Source: G965222505 sp965222505
GTDB taxonomy: Bacteria > Bacteroidota > Rhodothermia > Rhodothermales > DATKEJ01
Length of the DNA stretch: 64,000 bases
Assembly (NCBI GenBank): GCA_965222505.1
Contig: OZ244956.1
Coordinates: 2,480,001 to 2,544,000 of the forward strand
Reading direction: 5' to 3'
Below are positions 51,805-60,328 of the stretch, piece after piece. The position numbers were made by a program, and so were the translations under genes. The notes under the pieces are model-generated. The model made no database searches, was not told the DNA's origin, and worked only from the letters and a program-made list of their open reading frames with translations. The first letter of the stretch is position 1; the number at the start of each line of letters is the position of its first letter.

Positions 51805-53286
51805 CTACAAGAGGGATGCGATATGTTGCCGGAGGCGAGCTTCCCAATCGGTGCCTCTGGGGTAGGTTTTGCTCACGGGTTCGTGATCGGCCAAACTGAG
51901 CAGGGCGGCTACATTGGGATGATCGGTATCATGCAGCCATTCGGCAGCACTGCCCAAGACCTGGGCCACCACCGGCATAAACTTGGCCGGATGGGCACAC
52001 CCCATACAGACCACATGGGCAGCAGTATCTAACTGCCCGAATGCCCCTTCCTGAAGCGCGGCGTACACGCCGGTCGCCGTGTGGGGGTCGAGCGCATATC
52101 CTGAAGCTGACCAGGTCCCTCGAATCGTACCCAACACTTCGGCATCCGAAACGGCACTGGAGGTCAGACCCAGCGTGGTATGAAACGCCCGGTGTAGATC
52201 GGGTGGCACGGTCAATGTGCCCGCCGCTCTGAACTGATCCATCAGTTGTGCCGTACGGGTGGTCTTCCCGCCATCGGCAAGGTAGAGCAACCGCTCCAGG
52301 TTATACGGCACCTGAATGTCCATCGACGGAGCCACGGTCACCTGCACACCGGCTTCGGTGCGGCCTGTCCCTTGCTCAATGATCTGGCGCAGGATGTCGT
52401 TGTGATTTACCACAACATGTAACTTCGCCATCGGCAGGCCCATCATCCGGGCCATGACGCCCGCTGCTGCATGCCCCCCCGCACCGGAAGGAATGTAAAA
52501 GGTGATGTCTTGATCCGCTTCTGGACAACGCTGAAGGTAGGCATAGAAGTAGTGGACCATCTGCACCAAAAGCCGAACGATATTCACCGAGTTGAGGCTG
52601 CCAAGGTGATGGGCCTTTCGGAAGGGTATATCATTAAACAGCGCCTGAATGGGGACATCGAGGTCGTCAGACGTACCCTCCACGCCGATGACATGGACGT
52701 GCGGGGCTTCCTCTCCCGCGATGGTCATCTGGAGCTCCTGTAACCGGGCAATGCGTCCTTTCGGGTAGAGGCAGGTAATCGTAACCCCATCAAGCCCCCG
52801 GACGGCCTCAATGGCCGAACTCCCGGTATCACCGCTGGTGCCGACCAGCACATTGAGCCGCCCGCCCCGCCGGTCCAGAAAATATTGGAGCAACCGTCCC
52901 AGAATCTGCATGCCGAGGTCCTTGAACGCCAACGTGGGGCCGTGCCAGAGTTCACAGACCGTGACCTCGCGGCTTGCCCCCCTGGCATCGTCGGCCTGCA
53001 CCTGTTGCAGCCGAACGATTTCCGGAATACCAAACCGCTCAAAAGCTTCCTCCAGAATGATCCGCTGAAGAACATCGGGGGGGACTTCATCAGCCGGAAT
53101 AAACCGTTGCAGAACGGCTATGCAGAGTTCAGGATAAGAAAGTCCGGCCCAGCTTTGTAATGCTTCCCGGGAAATGCGGGGCAGATGGGCCGGCATCAGC
53201 ATACCGCCGTCCTCGGCCCAACCCGCGAACACGGCTTCTTCAAAGCTATAGGTCCGGCTAGGACCGCGACAACTGAGATAGTGCAT
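51805..53286 (-). CDS. Threonine synthase-like PLP enzyme
   Basis: 493 residues of the long-type (yeast/E. coli class) threonine synthase family: MHYLSCRGPSRTYSFEEAV at the N-terminus, ELWHGPTLAFKDLGMQILGR with the PLP Lys (FKD), and VGTSGDTGSSAIEAVRGLD. The phosphate-binding loop in the C-terminal part is FYIPSGAGGHAAAG, where ThrC usually has SGNFG. Animal THNSL2, a phospholyase, has GAAG at this site. So it is either ThrC or a THNSL2-like O-phosphohomoserine lyase. Name thrC is likely but not certain. Confidence 0.85.
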   Translation of the reverse strand: MHYLSCRGPSRTYSFEEAVFAGWAEDGGMLMPAHLPRISREALQSWAGLSYPELCIAVLQRFIPADEVPPDVLQRIILEEAFERFGIPEIVRLQQVQADDARGASREVTVCELWHGPTLAFKDLGMQILGRLLQYFLDRRGGRLNVLVGTSGDTGSSAIEAVRGLDGVTITCLYPKGRIARLQELQMTIAGEEAPHVHVIGVEGTSDDLDVPIQALFNDIPFRKAHHLGSLNSVNIVRLLVQMVHYFYAYLQRCPEADQDITFYIPSGAGGHAAAGVMARMMGLPMAKLHVVVNHNDILRQIIEQGTGRTEAGVQVTVAPSMDIQVPYNLERLLYLADGGKTTRTAQLMDQFRAAGTLTVPPDLHRAFHTTLGLTSSAVSDAEVLGTIRGTWSASGYALDPHTATGVYAALQEGAFGQLDTAAHVVCMGCAHPAKFMPVVAQVLGSAAEWLHDTDHPNVAALLSLADHEPVSKTYPRGTDWEARLRQHIASLL

Positions 53287-53327
53287 AGGTTCTTACTTAC
53301 GAAGCAGGAAGATAGAACAAACGCCCT

Positions 53328-54773
53328 CTATTTTACCAATACAGCACTACGGGTATAGGAGGCCGTTTCACCGTCGATGCGAATCCAATAGGTGCCACTT
53401 GGCAGGGCCATGCCGTCGAAGGTTAAATGATGTTGCACATCGGCCTGCATCACACCCGAATGTAAGGATGCCACGTGTTGCCCCAAGATGTTGAATACGT
53501 TGACCTTTACAGACTGCGTACGATCCAGGGTCAGCGACACAGTAGCACGGGTACTAAAGGGGTTGGGATACACCTCGGAGAGTACAAACACAGATGGAGC
53601 CTCTTGCTGTGTATTTACCTGGGCATAGGTATACTGCACCCGGCGATCAGCGTGCCATTTACCGCCCTCGGCATACCATTTCTGGTACATCCGTTCCGTG
53701 TTGAGGCCGTGTTCATCATAGGTTAATACCTTCCGCTCGCTCATCTCCCCATATTCTCCGGGGCTGTTCTCTACAACGTTGGCCGGGAAGCTCCAGTATC
53801 GTTCTGTGGTTACGGTCTCTACATTCCCCATCGCATCATAGGCGGCATGTACCTGACAATCATCAACCCAGGCCTGTTTTTCCTGATCCCACATTGCGAA
53901 ATGACGCTCTTCAAGCGGTTCGGAGACTTCAAATTTGGTGTTGTGGTACCGCATTTCATTCATCCAATGCTGATCTGTTGCCACCCACTTTTGCACAATG
54001 TATGTGTCGAAATCGCCCATGCCGTTGTAGCTGATTTGCCTGTACATCAGAGGCCGCCATGCTTTTTGCGTAGCATCCCACTCATGATCCGTGACGTCTA
54101 TCGGCAACCCAAGTTCATTCATCCGACTTATGGTTGCGTACTGGGTGTTCCACTGACCTGCCTGTTGATCCCAGGATTCTATCAAGTACGTCTGAACACA
54201 ATCCGCATCATAGGTCACGCTGATGCGGACCTGATTGACCCAGCCCTGCTCTTCATGCAAGCGCTTGTACAAACGCTCTTTCCATTCTCCATCCTGATAA
54301 CAGGCATTATCGTTGGCATAGGTATACGATACCTGTGAATCATCTTGCCAGACGCTGGTTTCTGCGTTCCATTCCTGATACAGGATGCCGCTTCTGTCCT
54401 CCCCGACGTCATAGGTATAGGTCGCGCGGTAGAATTTGGCCCATGCACCGTCCTTCCACTCCGAAACGAGGGCTTCGAATACATTCCCGGCACTATTGTA
54501 GCGCGATGAAATACGCAGGTGGTCATTCCATTGGGCTGTGGCAAGGTCCCATATCTGAAGCTGAACGTCCGTGAGTTGTGGCTCAGTACGGCGTCTTTTG
54601 GACCGGGGTTTACGCTCGGCATAAATGACCCATTGCGCCACAGTGTAGTTTTCCCGTTCCGTAAAGGTCTCTCCCGCTAAGAAGAATGCGTTCTGCCCAT
54701 ACGCAACTGTTCCACAGGTCAAGAGATAGGTTGCCAGGATACCGAAGGCCCCCCAATGCCTCATTTTCCACAT
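53328..54773 (-). CDS. Secreted protein with C-terminal T9SS (Por) sorting domain
   Basis: 481 residues from ATG 54773. The signal peptide is AFGILATYLLTCGTVAYGQ. The middle consists of about nine imperfect repeats with W-pairs and YxYD-like turns (YDVGEDRSGILYQEWNAETS; YDADCVQTYLIESWDQQA), resembling YD-type repeats. The C-terminal 80 residues form a type A sorting domain: SEVYPNPFSTRATVSLTL, VKVNVFNILGQHVASLH, LPSGTYWIRIDG, ending in SAVLVK. It should cross the outer membrane by type IX secretion. Function unknown. The extension to 54890 overlaps proA and is not supported. Confidence 0.85.
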   Translation of the reverse strand: MWKMRHWGAFGILATYLLTCGTVAYGQNAFFLAGETFTERENYTVAQWVIYAERKPRSKRRRTEPQLTDVQLQIWDLATAQWNDHLRISSRYNSAGNVFEALVSEWKDGAWAKFYRATYTYDVGEDRSGILYQEWNAETSVWQDDSQVSYTYANDNACYQDGEWKERLYKRLHEEQGWVNQVRISVTYDADCVQTYLIESWDQQAGQWNTQYATISRMNELGLPIDVTDHEWDATQKAWRPLMYRQISYNGMGDFDTYIVQKWVATDQHWMNEMRYHNTKFEVSEPLEERHFAMWDQEKQAWVDDCQVHAAYDAMGNVETVTTERYWSFPANVVENSPGEYGEMSERKVLTYDEHGLNTERMYQKWYAEGGKWHADRRVQYTYAQVNTQQEAPSVFVLSEVYPNPFSTRATVSLTLDRTQSVKVNVFNILGQHVASLHSGVMQADVQHHLTFDGMALPSGTYWIRIDGETASYTRSAVLVK

Positions 54774-54867
54774 CGCCGTCCTTGTTTTGATGAATGCCTC
54801 TCGTTCAACGGTCACCTCCATGACCGTCTCTACAAGATACTGCTTTTCTACGACTATACCATATCCC

Positions 54868-56139
54868 CTATGCGCGTACGTGCCCGTCACCGATGCCGAT
54901 CCACTTGTAGGTGGTCAGTTCTTCCAGGCCCATCGGGCCACGGGCATGGAGCTTCTGGGTGCTCACGGCCACCTCGGCTCCCAGGCCGAATTGCCCGCCG
55001 TCCGTAAATCGCGTGCTGGCATTGACGTACACCGCCGCCGAGTTCACGGCATTAATGAAGTGCTCGGCATGGGCCTCATTTTTGGTGAGGATACTGTCCG
55101 AGTGCTCGGTGCTGTGGGTCTGAATGTGGGCGATGGCTTCATCGAGGCCGTCCACCAGCTTGACCCCCAGAATCAGGGCCAGCCACTCCTGATCAAAATC
55201 GCCCGGGCCGGCGGGGTGCGCCTCGAAACCGCTGGCCTTCAACAGAATCAGGGCCTCGTCGGTGGCGCGGAGTTCTACGTTGTGTTGGGCCAGCCGGGCC
55301 GCCATTGGGGGCAGAAACGCCTCGGCCACGGCACGGTGTACCAGGGCCGTATCCAGGGCGTTGCAGACACTGGGGCGTTGCACTTTGGCGTTTTCGACAA
55401 TATCAACAGCCCGTTCCAGATCGGCGCTTTCATCCACGAAAACGTGGCAGACGCCGATGCCGCCGGTGATCACAGGGATGGTACTTTGCTCTTTGCACAG
55501 CCGGTGCAATCCGGCTCCCCCGCGCGGGATGAGCATGTCTACGTATTCGTCAAGCCGCAAGAGTTGGGCGACCAATGCGCGGTCGGGATTATCAATGTAC
55601 TGAACGGCGGCCTGGGGTAATCCTGCCTGTTCAAGGGCAGTCTGGATAACGGCCACCAATGCGAGGTTGCTACGCAGGGTCTCGCTGCCGCCCCGTAAAA
55701 TGACGGCATTGCCGGTTTTCAGGCACAGCGTGGCAATGTCGATGGTCACGTTCGGGCGGGCCTCGTAGATCACACCGAGTACCCCGATGGGCGTACGCCG
55801 TCGGCTCAGGCGCATGCCGTTTTCCAGCACGCGCTGGTCGATGAGGGTCCCGACCGGGTCCGGCAATTCGGTCACGCGGCGTGTATCGGCGGCCAGGGCT
55901 TTGATGCGGGCCGGGGTGAGGCGCAGCCGATCCAGAAGGGCCGGGCTTAACCCTTTGGCTTCGGCATCGGCCAGGTCGAGGGCATTTTGAGCCAGGACGG
56001 TGTCTGCCTGTGCATCCAGGGCATCGGCAATGGCAAGCAGGGCGGCATTTTTTTGTTCGGTCGATAGGACGGCCAGGAGCCGGCTTGCGGCCTGCGCAGC
56101 TTTTCCGATGCGGGTTAAATCGGGGGTCACGGTTTCCAT
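54868..56139 (-). CDS. proA: Gamma-glutamyl phosphate reductase
   Basis: 423 residues from ATG 56139. Second step of proline synthesis, NADPH-dependent reduction of glutamyl phosphate. Motifs: GVLGVIYEARPNVTIDIATL, AVILRGGSETLRSNLAL, VQRPSVCNALDTALVH (catalytic Cys), and VYVNASTRFTDGGQFGLGAE, the family signature. It follows proB by 14 bp. Confidence 0.96.
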   Translation of the reverse strand: METVTPDLTRIGKAAQAASRLLAVLSTEQKNAALLAIADALDAQADTVLAQNALDLADAEAKGLSPALLDRLRLTPARIKALAADTRRVTELPDPVGTLIDQRVLENGMRLSRRRTPIGVLGVIYEARPNVTIDIATLCLKTGNAVILRGGSETLRSNLALVAVIQTALEQAGLPQAAVQYIDNPDRALVAQLLRLDEYVDMLIPRGGAGLHRLCKEQSTIPVITGGIGVCHVFVDESADLERAVDIVENAKVQRPSVCNALDTALVHRAVAEAFLPPMAARLAQHNVELRATDEALILLKASGFEAHPAGPGDFDQEWLALILGVKLVDGLDEAIAHIQTHSTEHSDSILTKNEAHAEHFINAVNSAAVYVNASTRFTDGGQFGLGAEVAVSTQKLHARGPMGLEELTTYKWIGIGDGHVRA

Positions 56140-56153
56140 CTGCTTTATTCGAA

Positions 56154-57257
56154 TTAAGCCAAGATCAAATCGTTGCGGTGTACGGCCACGGGGCCATAGG
56201 CATAACCGAGGCGATCGATAATCTGGTTGGACTGACAACCCCGGATGCGGTTCATCTCGTTGCTACCGTAGCGGGCGATGCCGCGGGCAAGTTCTTCCCG
56301 TTTCAGGTTTAGAATCGATACCGTATCTCCTCGGCTGAAGGTACCTTCCACAATATTGATACCCGCCGGAAGCAGGCTGCTACCCTGGTTCCGGAGTGCG
56401 GCGGCAGCCCCGTCATCCACCACGAGATGGCCGTTGGGGGTCGGCCCGGCAAAGATCCAGCGTTTGCGGTTTTCAAGCGGGGATTCCAGCGCCGGGAAGC
56501 GCGTCCCGACCGGTTCCCCGGCCACCAGCCGACCAATCACATTGGGCGCGTGCCCCGAGGTAATGACCACATCGGCCCCGGCGCGGCGGGCCACATCGGC
56601 GGCCTGCAGTTTGGTGGCCATGCCCCCCACGCCCAGGCCGCTTACGCTACCCCCGGCCAGCTTACGCAACGTCTCGTCAATGGCACGGACTTCCGGGATG
56701 AGTTGGGCGTTGGCATCGGTACGCGGATCGGCAGTAAAAAGACCCGGTTGATCTGTCAGGAGGATGAGCAGATCGGCTTCAGCCAGGAGAACAACGAGCG
56801 CCGAGAGGTTGTCATTGTCGCCCACCTTGATTTCGGTGGTGGCGACGGCATCATTCTCGTTGATGATCGGTACGATGCGATGTTCAAGCAAAGCATGGAG
56901 CATATCGCGGGCATTCAGAAACCGTTGCCGGTCTTCAACGTCGGCGCGGGTCAGGAGCATTTGCCCGACGTGGATGCCGTAGATGTCATAGAAAAGGCTT
57001 TCCCAGACGCGCATCAGACGGCTCTGCCCGACGGCGGCCAGCATCTGTTTGTCGGCCAGCGTTGTTAGGGGTTCAGCCAGATTCAGGCGTTCGCGTCCGG
57101 CGGCAATGGCTCCGGAGGTACACAGGATCACATCACGCCCCGCCTGGTGTAGCGCCGCGCATTGCCGGACCAGCTCGACCATGTGCGCCCGGTCCAGGTT
57201 GGGCGTACTGCCCGTCAATACGCTGGTGCCCAATTTGATGACAATCCTTTGATACAT
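56154..57257 (-). CDS. proB: Glutamate 5-kinase with PUA domain
   Basis: 367 residues from ATG 57257. The amino acid kinase domain has RIVIKLGTSVLTG at the start, then IINENDAVATTEIKVGDND (substrate and Mg site) and GGMATKLQAADVARRAGADV. The C-terminal PUA domain begins near FAGPTPNGHLVVDDGAAAAL. It catalyses the first, feedback-controlled step of proline synthesis. The frame extends nine codons upstream into a heptad array, which I regard as non-coding. Confidence 0.96.
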   Translation of the reverse strand: MYQRIVIKLGTSVLTGSTPNLDRAHMVELVRQCAALHQAGRDVILCTSGAIAAGRERLNLAEPLTTLADKQMLAAVGQSRLMRVWESLFYDIYGIHVGQMLLTRADVEDRQRFLNARDMLHALLEHRIVPIINENDAVATTEIKVGDNDNLSALVVLLAEADLLILLTDQPGLFTADPRTDANAQLIPEVRAIDETLRKLAGGSVSGLGVGGMATKLQAADVARRAGADVVITSGHAPNVIGRLVAGEPVGTRFPALESPLENRKRWIFAGPTPNGHLVVDDGAAAALRNQGSSLLPAGINIVEGTFSRGDTVSILNLKREELARGIARYGSNEMNRIRGCQSNQIIDRLGYAYGPVAVHRNDLILA

Positions 57258-57258
57258 T

Positions 57259-57286
57259 TTGGTAATTGACAATTGACCATTCAAAT
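57259..57286. repeat. Heptanucleotide array directly before the proB start codon
   Basis: Four in-phase heptads on the plus strand: TTGGTAA, TTGACAA, TTGACCA, TTCAAAT. Same family as 18116-18157. The array ends one base from the proB ATG (57257-57255, minus strand) and takes the place of a ribosome-binding site. Confidence 0.75.
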
Positions 57287-57348
57287 ACTGTGTGCGTTAT
57301 TGCCCACACGGTACGGGGCAACCCCAACGAGGGCCACTACAATCCCTA

Positions 57349-58377
57349 TCAATAAATTTCCAGCACCTTGATCTGATGATTGTTCAAATCCGCAATCCAC
57401 AGGATACCGGCATGGACCAGTAGTGCCGCCGGTTTATTCAACGATTCGACCCCGGTTCCCATCTGACCCGTCCCGGCGATGGACTGCACGTTGCCTTTTT
57501 GATCAATCTTCAGAATTCGGTGCGTGCCCATGTCTGCGATGTAGAGGTTTTTGTTTGCATCTACGGCAATGCCGTGCGGCGTACTGAGCGTGTCCTGTAA
57601 CGCGATGGTGGTTACGCCTTCCCCGGCGACAATCTTGCGAATCTGATGGGTACCGGCATCGGCAAGCAGGAGATCGGCCCCATCACGCACCAGATCCATT
57701 GGGTAGGTAAACGTCGCGTATTCAAGTGGGCCATCCTGGGCCCCGGATTCATCGCTACCTGTGAGGGTTGTTACCTGGCCGTCCCGAATTTCCCGTATCC
57801 GTGTATTGCCGATGTCGGCCACGATTATCTCACCTTCTGCCCCAAGCACCAGTCCATGCGGAGAATTGAACAGGGCCGAATCCGCTTTGCCGTCCCTGAA
57901 GCCGGAGGTAGCCGCTACCCCGGCCAGGGTAGAAACCTGGTGGGCCCCATCCTCGGAAAGGTGCACCCTCCGGATGGTATGGTTGCCCGCCTCAGCGATA
58001 TAGACGGCGCGGTTCTGCTCATCATACGCGACGCCGTGTGGCGATAACAGTTTGGCTTCGCTTACTGGACCGTCCGCATATCCGGCTTTCGTCGGCCCGC
58101 CAACCAGCGTGGTAACGTCTCCGGCCAGCGTCACGATCCGAATGGCATGGTTGTAGATATCGGCCACCAGTACGGCATCTTCTGTGTACGGGGCCAACCG
58201 AATGGGCTTGTTGAAGGCAGCCGAATGCCCATCTTCAAATCCTGCTGCATCACGCCCGGCCACAAGGCGCATGGCCGGGGGCATGTCAGAAGTACAGGCC
58301 GGGAGTGAAAACAGGAGGAGGATCAGGCCAGCGATGACGGACTTAATGTTACGCCGGTAATACATCAGGATCTTCAC
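57349..58377 (-). CDS. NHL-repeat lipoprotein
   Basis: 342 residues. Signal peptide with lipobox (LILLLFSLPACTSD; LPAC). The rest is a beta-propeller of NHL repeats, each with LVADIYNHAIRIV- or IAEAGNHTIRRV-like cores (about six blades). The first codon is GTG 58377; ATG 58365 is an alternative. Such proteins often bind ligands or act as lyase-like scaffolds. Function unknown. It lies upstream of proB with a 91-bp gap and diverges from the ChaN-like gene. Confidence 0.88.
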   Translation of the reverse strand: MKILMYYRRNIKSVIAGLILLLFSLPACTSDMPPAMRLVAGRDAAGFEDGHSAAFNKPIRLAPYTEDAVLVADIYNHAIRIVTLAGDVTTLVGGPTKAGYADGPVSEAKLLSPHGVAYDEQNRAVYIAEAGNHTIRRVHLSEDGAHQVSTLAGVAATSGFRDGKADSALFNSPHGLVLGAEGEIIVADIGNTRIREIRDGQVTTLTGSDESGAQDGPLEYATFTYPMDLVRDGADLLLADAGTHQIRKIVAGEGVTTIALQDTLSTPHGIAVDANKNLYIADMGTHRILKIDQKGNVQSIAGTGQMGTGVESLNKPAALLVHAGILWIADLNNHQIKVLEIY

Positions 58378-58513
58378 GGGAAAATATTGTCGTTAATGGC
58401 GGCTTAATGATAGCTTTAGGTTTAAGCAGTACATGTGTTCTTGTCATCGCGAACCCGGAGCCCAGCGATGGCCCAATAACCTGTAGGCGATCCACCGATT
58501 GTACGGTAGCACA

Positions 58514-59548
58514 ATGGCAAACGCAATGAAATATGCGGCCGTTGGTTTACTCTTCGTAAGCCTGTCGACTTCAACCACCACGGCTCAGGTTGATGTGCTG
58601 CCAGACTCAACCCTATCTGACTCAATGTTGATGCAACGCTTTCGCATTTTTACAGGTGATGGACAACCCACAACGTTAGTAGCCGTCATGGCTGCGATGA
58701 AAGACGTTGACGTGGTCTTCGTCGGGGAGCAGCACAACGACCCGGTCGGGCATTTCCTGGAAGCCTGGTTGCTCCAACATGCCTATGCCGTCTATGGCCG
58801 AGATTCGGCACAGGCCCGGCCTGTGGCCTTGTCCCTGGAGATGTTTCAGCGAGACGTCCAACACATCGTGGACGAATACCTGGCCGATCTGATTACGGAA
58901 TCCCATTTTCTCAAGAGCAGCCGGCCCTGGAAAAACTACAAGACGGACTACCGACCGATGGTCGAGTTTGCCAAGGCGCATCACCTGCCCGTCATTGCCG
59001 CCAATGCCCCGCGCCGGTATGCCAACCGGGTGAGCCGCCTCGGCCCGGCCTCTCTGGAAGCCCTCTCACCCGAAGCCCTCGCTGGCCTTCCGCCGTTGCC
59101 CTACGCCTCGGCCTCTGAAGCCTACAAGCAAAAGTGGGGCCGCTTGATGGCAGAAATGATGGCGAACATGAAAAAATCTGCCGCCGCAGACACCGCCCAT
59201 GCCGATACGGCACACGTGAAAAAGCAGGCCGAGCACCCGATGCCGAAAGGCCCGAACCACATGCTGGATGCCCAGGCGTTCTGGGATGCCAACATGGCCT
59301 ATTCCATTCATGAGCATCTGGAGAAGACCCCGAATGCGCTGGTGCTGCATATGGCCGGCAGTTTCCATGTTGAAGAGGGCCTGGGCACCCCGGCCCAACT
59401 CGAAGGCTACCATCCGGGCGTGAGACATCTGATCATCGCCATGGAGGCCGAGGAAAACTATACCACCTTCGATGCCGAGCGGCACAGCCATCAGGGCGAC
59501 TTCGTCATCCTCACCGACAAGACCCTACCCCGGACCTACGCGCTGTGA
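58514..59548 (+). CDS. ChaN-like (Tiki/EreA superfamily) protein
   Basis: 344 residues from ATG 58514. Signal peptide MKYAAVGLLFVSLSTSTTTA. The ChaN domain has DVVFVGEQHNDPVGHFLEAW with the conserved GE-H motif, LEMFQRDVQHIVDEYL, VIAANAPRRYANRVSR, and VLHMAGSFHVEEGLGTP. ChaN-type lipoproteins bind haem in some pathogens. A Cys lipobox is absent, so it is probably periplasmic. Its last 13 bp overlap the MATE remnant. Confidence 0.88.
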   Translation: MANAMKYAAVGLLFVSLSTSTTTAQVDVLPDSTLSDSMLMQRFRIFTGDGQPTTLVAVMAAMKDVDVVFVGEQHNDPVGHFLEAWLLQHAYAVYGRDSAQARPVALSLEMFQRDVQHIVDEYLADLITESHFLKSSRPWKNYKTDYRPMVEFAKAHHLPVIAANAPRRYANRVSRLGPASLEALSPEALAGLPPLPYASASEAYKQKWGRLMAEMMANMKKSAAADTAHADTAHVKKQAEHPMPKGPNHMLDAQAFWDANMAYSIHEHLEKTPNALVLHMAGSFHVEEGLGTPAQLEGYHPGVRHLIIAMEAEENYTTFDAERHSHQGDFVILTDKTLPRTYAL

Positions 59549-59819
59549 CGCCGCAACGGGCCATTTCCAATCCCCGGCCAGATGCGGCGCACACCGAACA
59601 GGGCACGGACGGCAATCCAGACGGCCGTGACCACCCAGACCCAGGTGAGGGCCTCCCCACCGCCAGCGCCTCGGCCCCCAGCCGCGCCACAAACGCCGTA
59701 TCGACCAGCCCCGTCAGCGGCTCGGCCGTCAGCGAAAGCAGCACCGGCAAAGACAGGCCGATGAGGGTCCGGTGCGGGGTACGCTCGAAGGGATGGGCAG
59801 AGGAAGACGATGGCATCAT
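59536..59819 (-). pseudogene. MATE-family efflux transporter remnant (internal deletion, frameshift)
   Basis: From ATG 59819 the frame encodes FERTPHRTLIGLSLPVLLSL and LTGLVDTAFVARLGAEALA, the N-terminus of a MATE transporter. It then runs out of frame. A second frame to the TAG at 59536 gives WVWVVTAVWIAVRALFGVRR, then IWPGIGNGPL, fitting the C-terminal tail of the same family. Around 1.1-1.2 kb of the middle (about 370 codons) is missing, and the two parts are joined at about 59660. It sits directly after a terminator, so it is unlikely to be expressed. Confidence 0.75.
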
Positions 59820-59855
59820 AAAAAAGCCCAGGCACCACGTGGCGGCCCTGGGCTT
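59820..59855 (-). terminator. Rho-independent terminator of the atpDC operon
   Basis: On the minus strand AAGCCCAGG (59855-59847), a GC-rich loop, CCTGGGCTT (59832-59824) and then a T-tract to 59820. It lies 24 bp after the atpC stop and just before the MATE remnant ATG. Confidence 0.85.
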
Positions 59856-59878
59856 GCAAAGTATTGACGGTATCGGTC

Positions 59879-60298
59879 TTAGCGCTTGGTACCGACGGCC
59901 CCCATGGCGACGCGGGCCCTGTTGCGGGCACGTTCCAGGGCCAGTTCGGCTGTTTCGCGTTCTTCACCGGTAGCGGCTTCGAGGCGGGCGCGGGCCCGCT
60001 CTTCCGCCTTTTGGGCGCGTTCCAGGTCGATTTCCGAGGCTGGCTCAGCGGTTTCGGCCAACATGGTGACGCGGTTGTTGAACACCTCTACAAACCCGCC
60101 ACTGGTGGCAAACGCGATGCGCTCCCCGTCGGTGGTGGTGATGTAGACCGGCCCCACGCCGACGGCGGCCATCAGCGGGGCATGGTTCAGCAACACTTCA
60201 AACGTCCCGGCCACACCGGGCGCCATGAAGCGCGTGGCTTCGCCGCTGAAGACGCTGTGGTCCGGCGCAACGATTTCTACGTGAAGGCTGTTCGCCAT
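59879..60298 (-). CDS. atpC: ATP synthase F1 epsilon subunit
   Basis: 139 residues. N-terminal beta domain SLHVEIVAPDHSVFSGEATR and GTFEVLLNHAPLMAAVGVGP, then an alanine-rich helical C-terminus (LERAQKAEERARARLEAATG). It links F1 to the c-ring and can inhibit ATP hydrolysis. It follows atpD by 30 bp. Other atp genes are not in the window, so the F-ATPase is encoded at more than one locus, as commonly found in Bacteroidota. Confidence 0.95.
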   Translation of the reverse strand: MANSLHVEIVAPDHSVFSGEATRFMAPGVAGTFEVLLNHAPLMAAVGVGPVYITTTDGERIAFATSGGFVEVFNNRVTMLAETAEPASEIDLERAQKAEERARARLEAATGEERETAELALERARNRARVAMGAVGTKR

Positions 60299-60328
60299 AT
60301 CGGTTTCCGTTTAACAGGCGGCGCCGGG

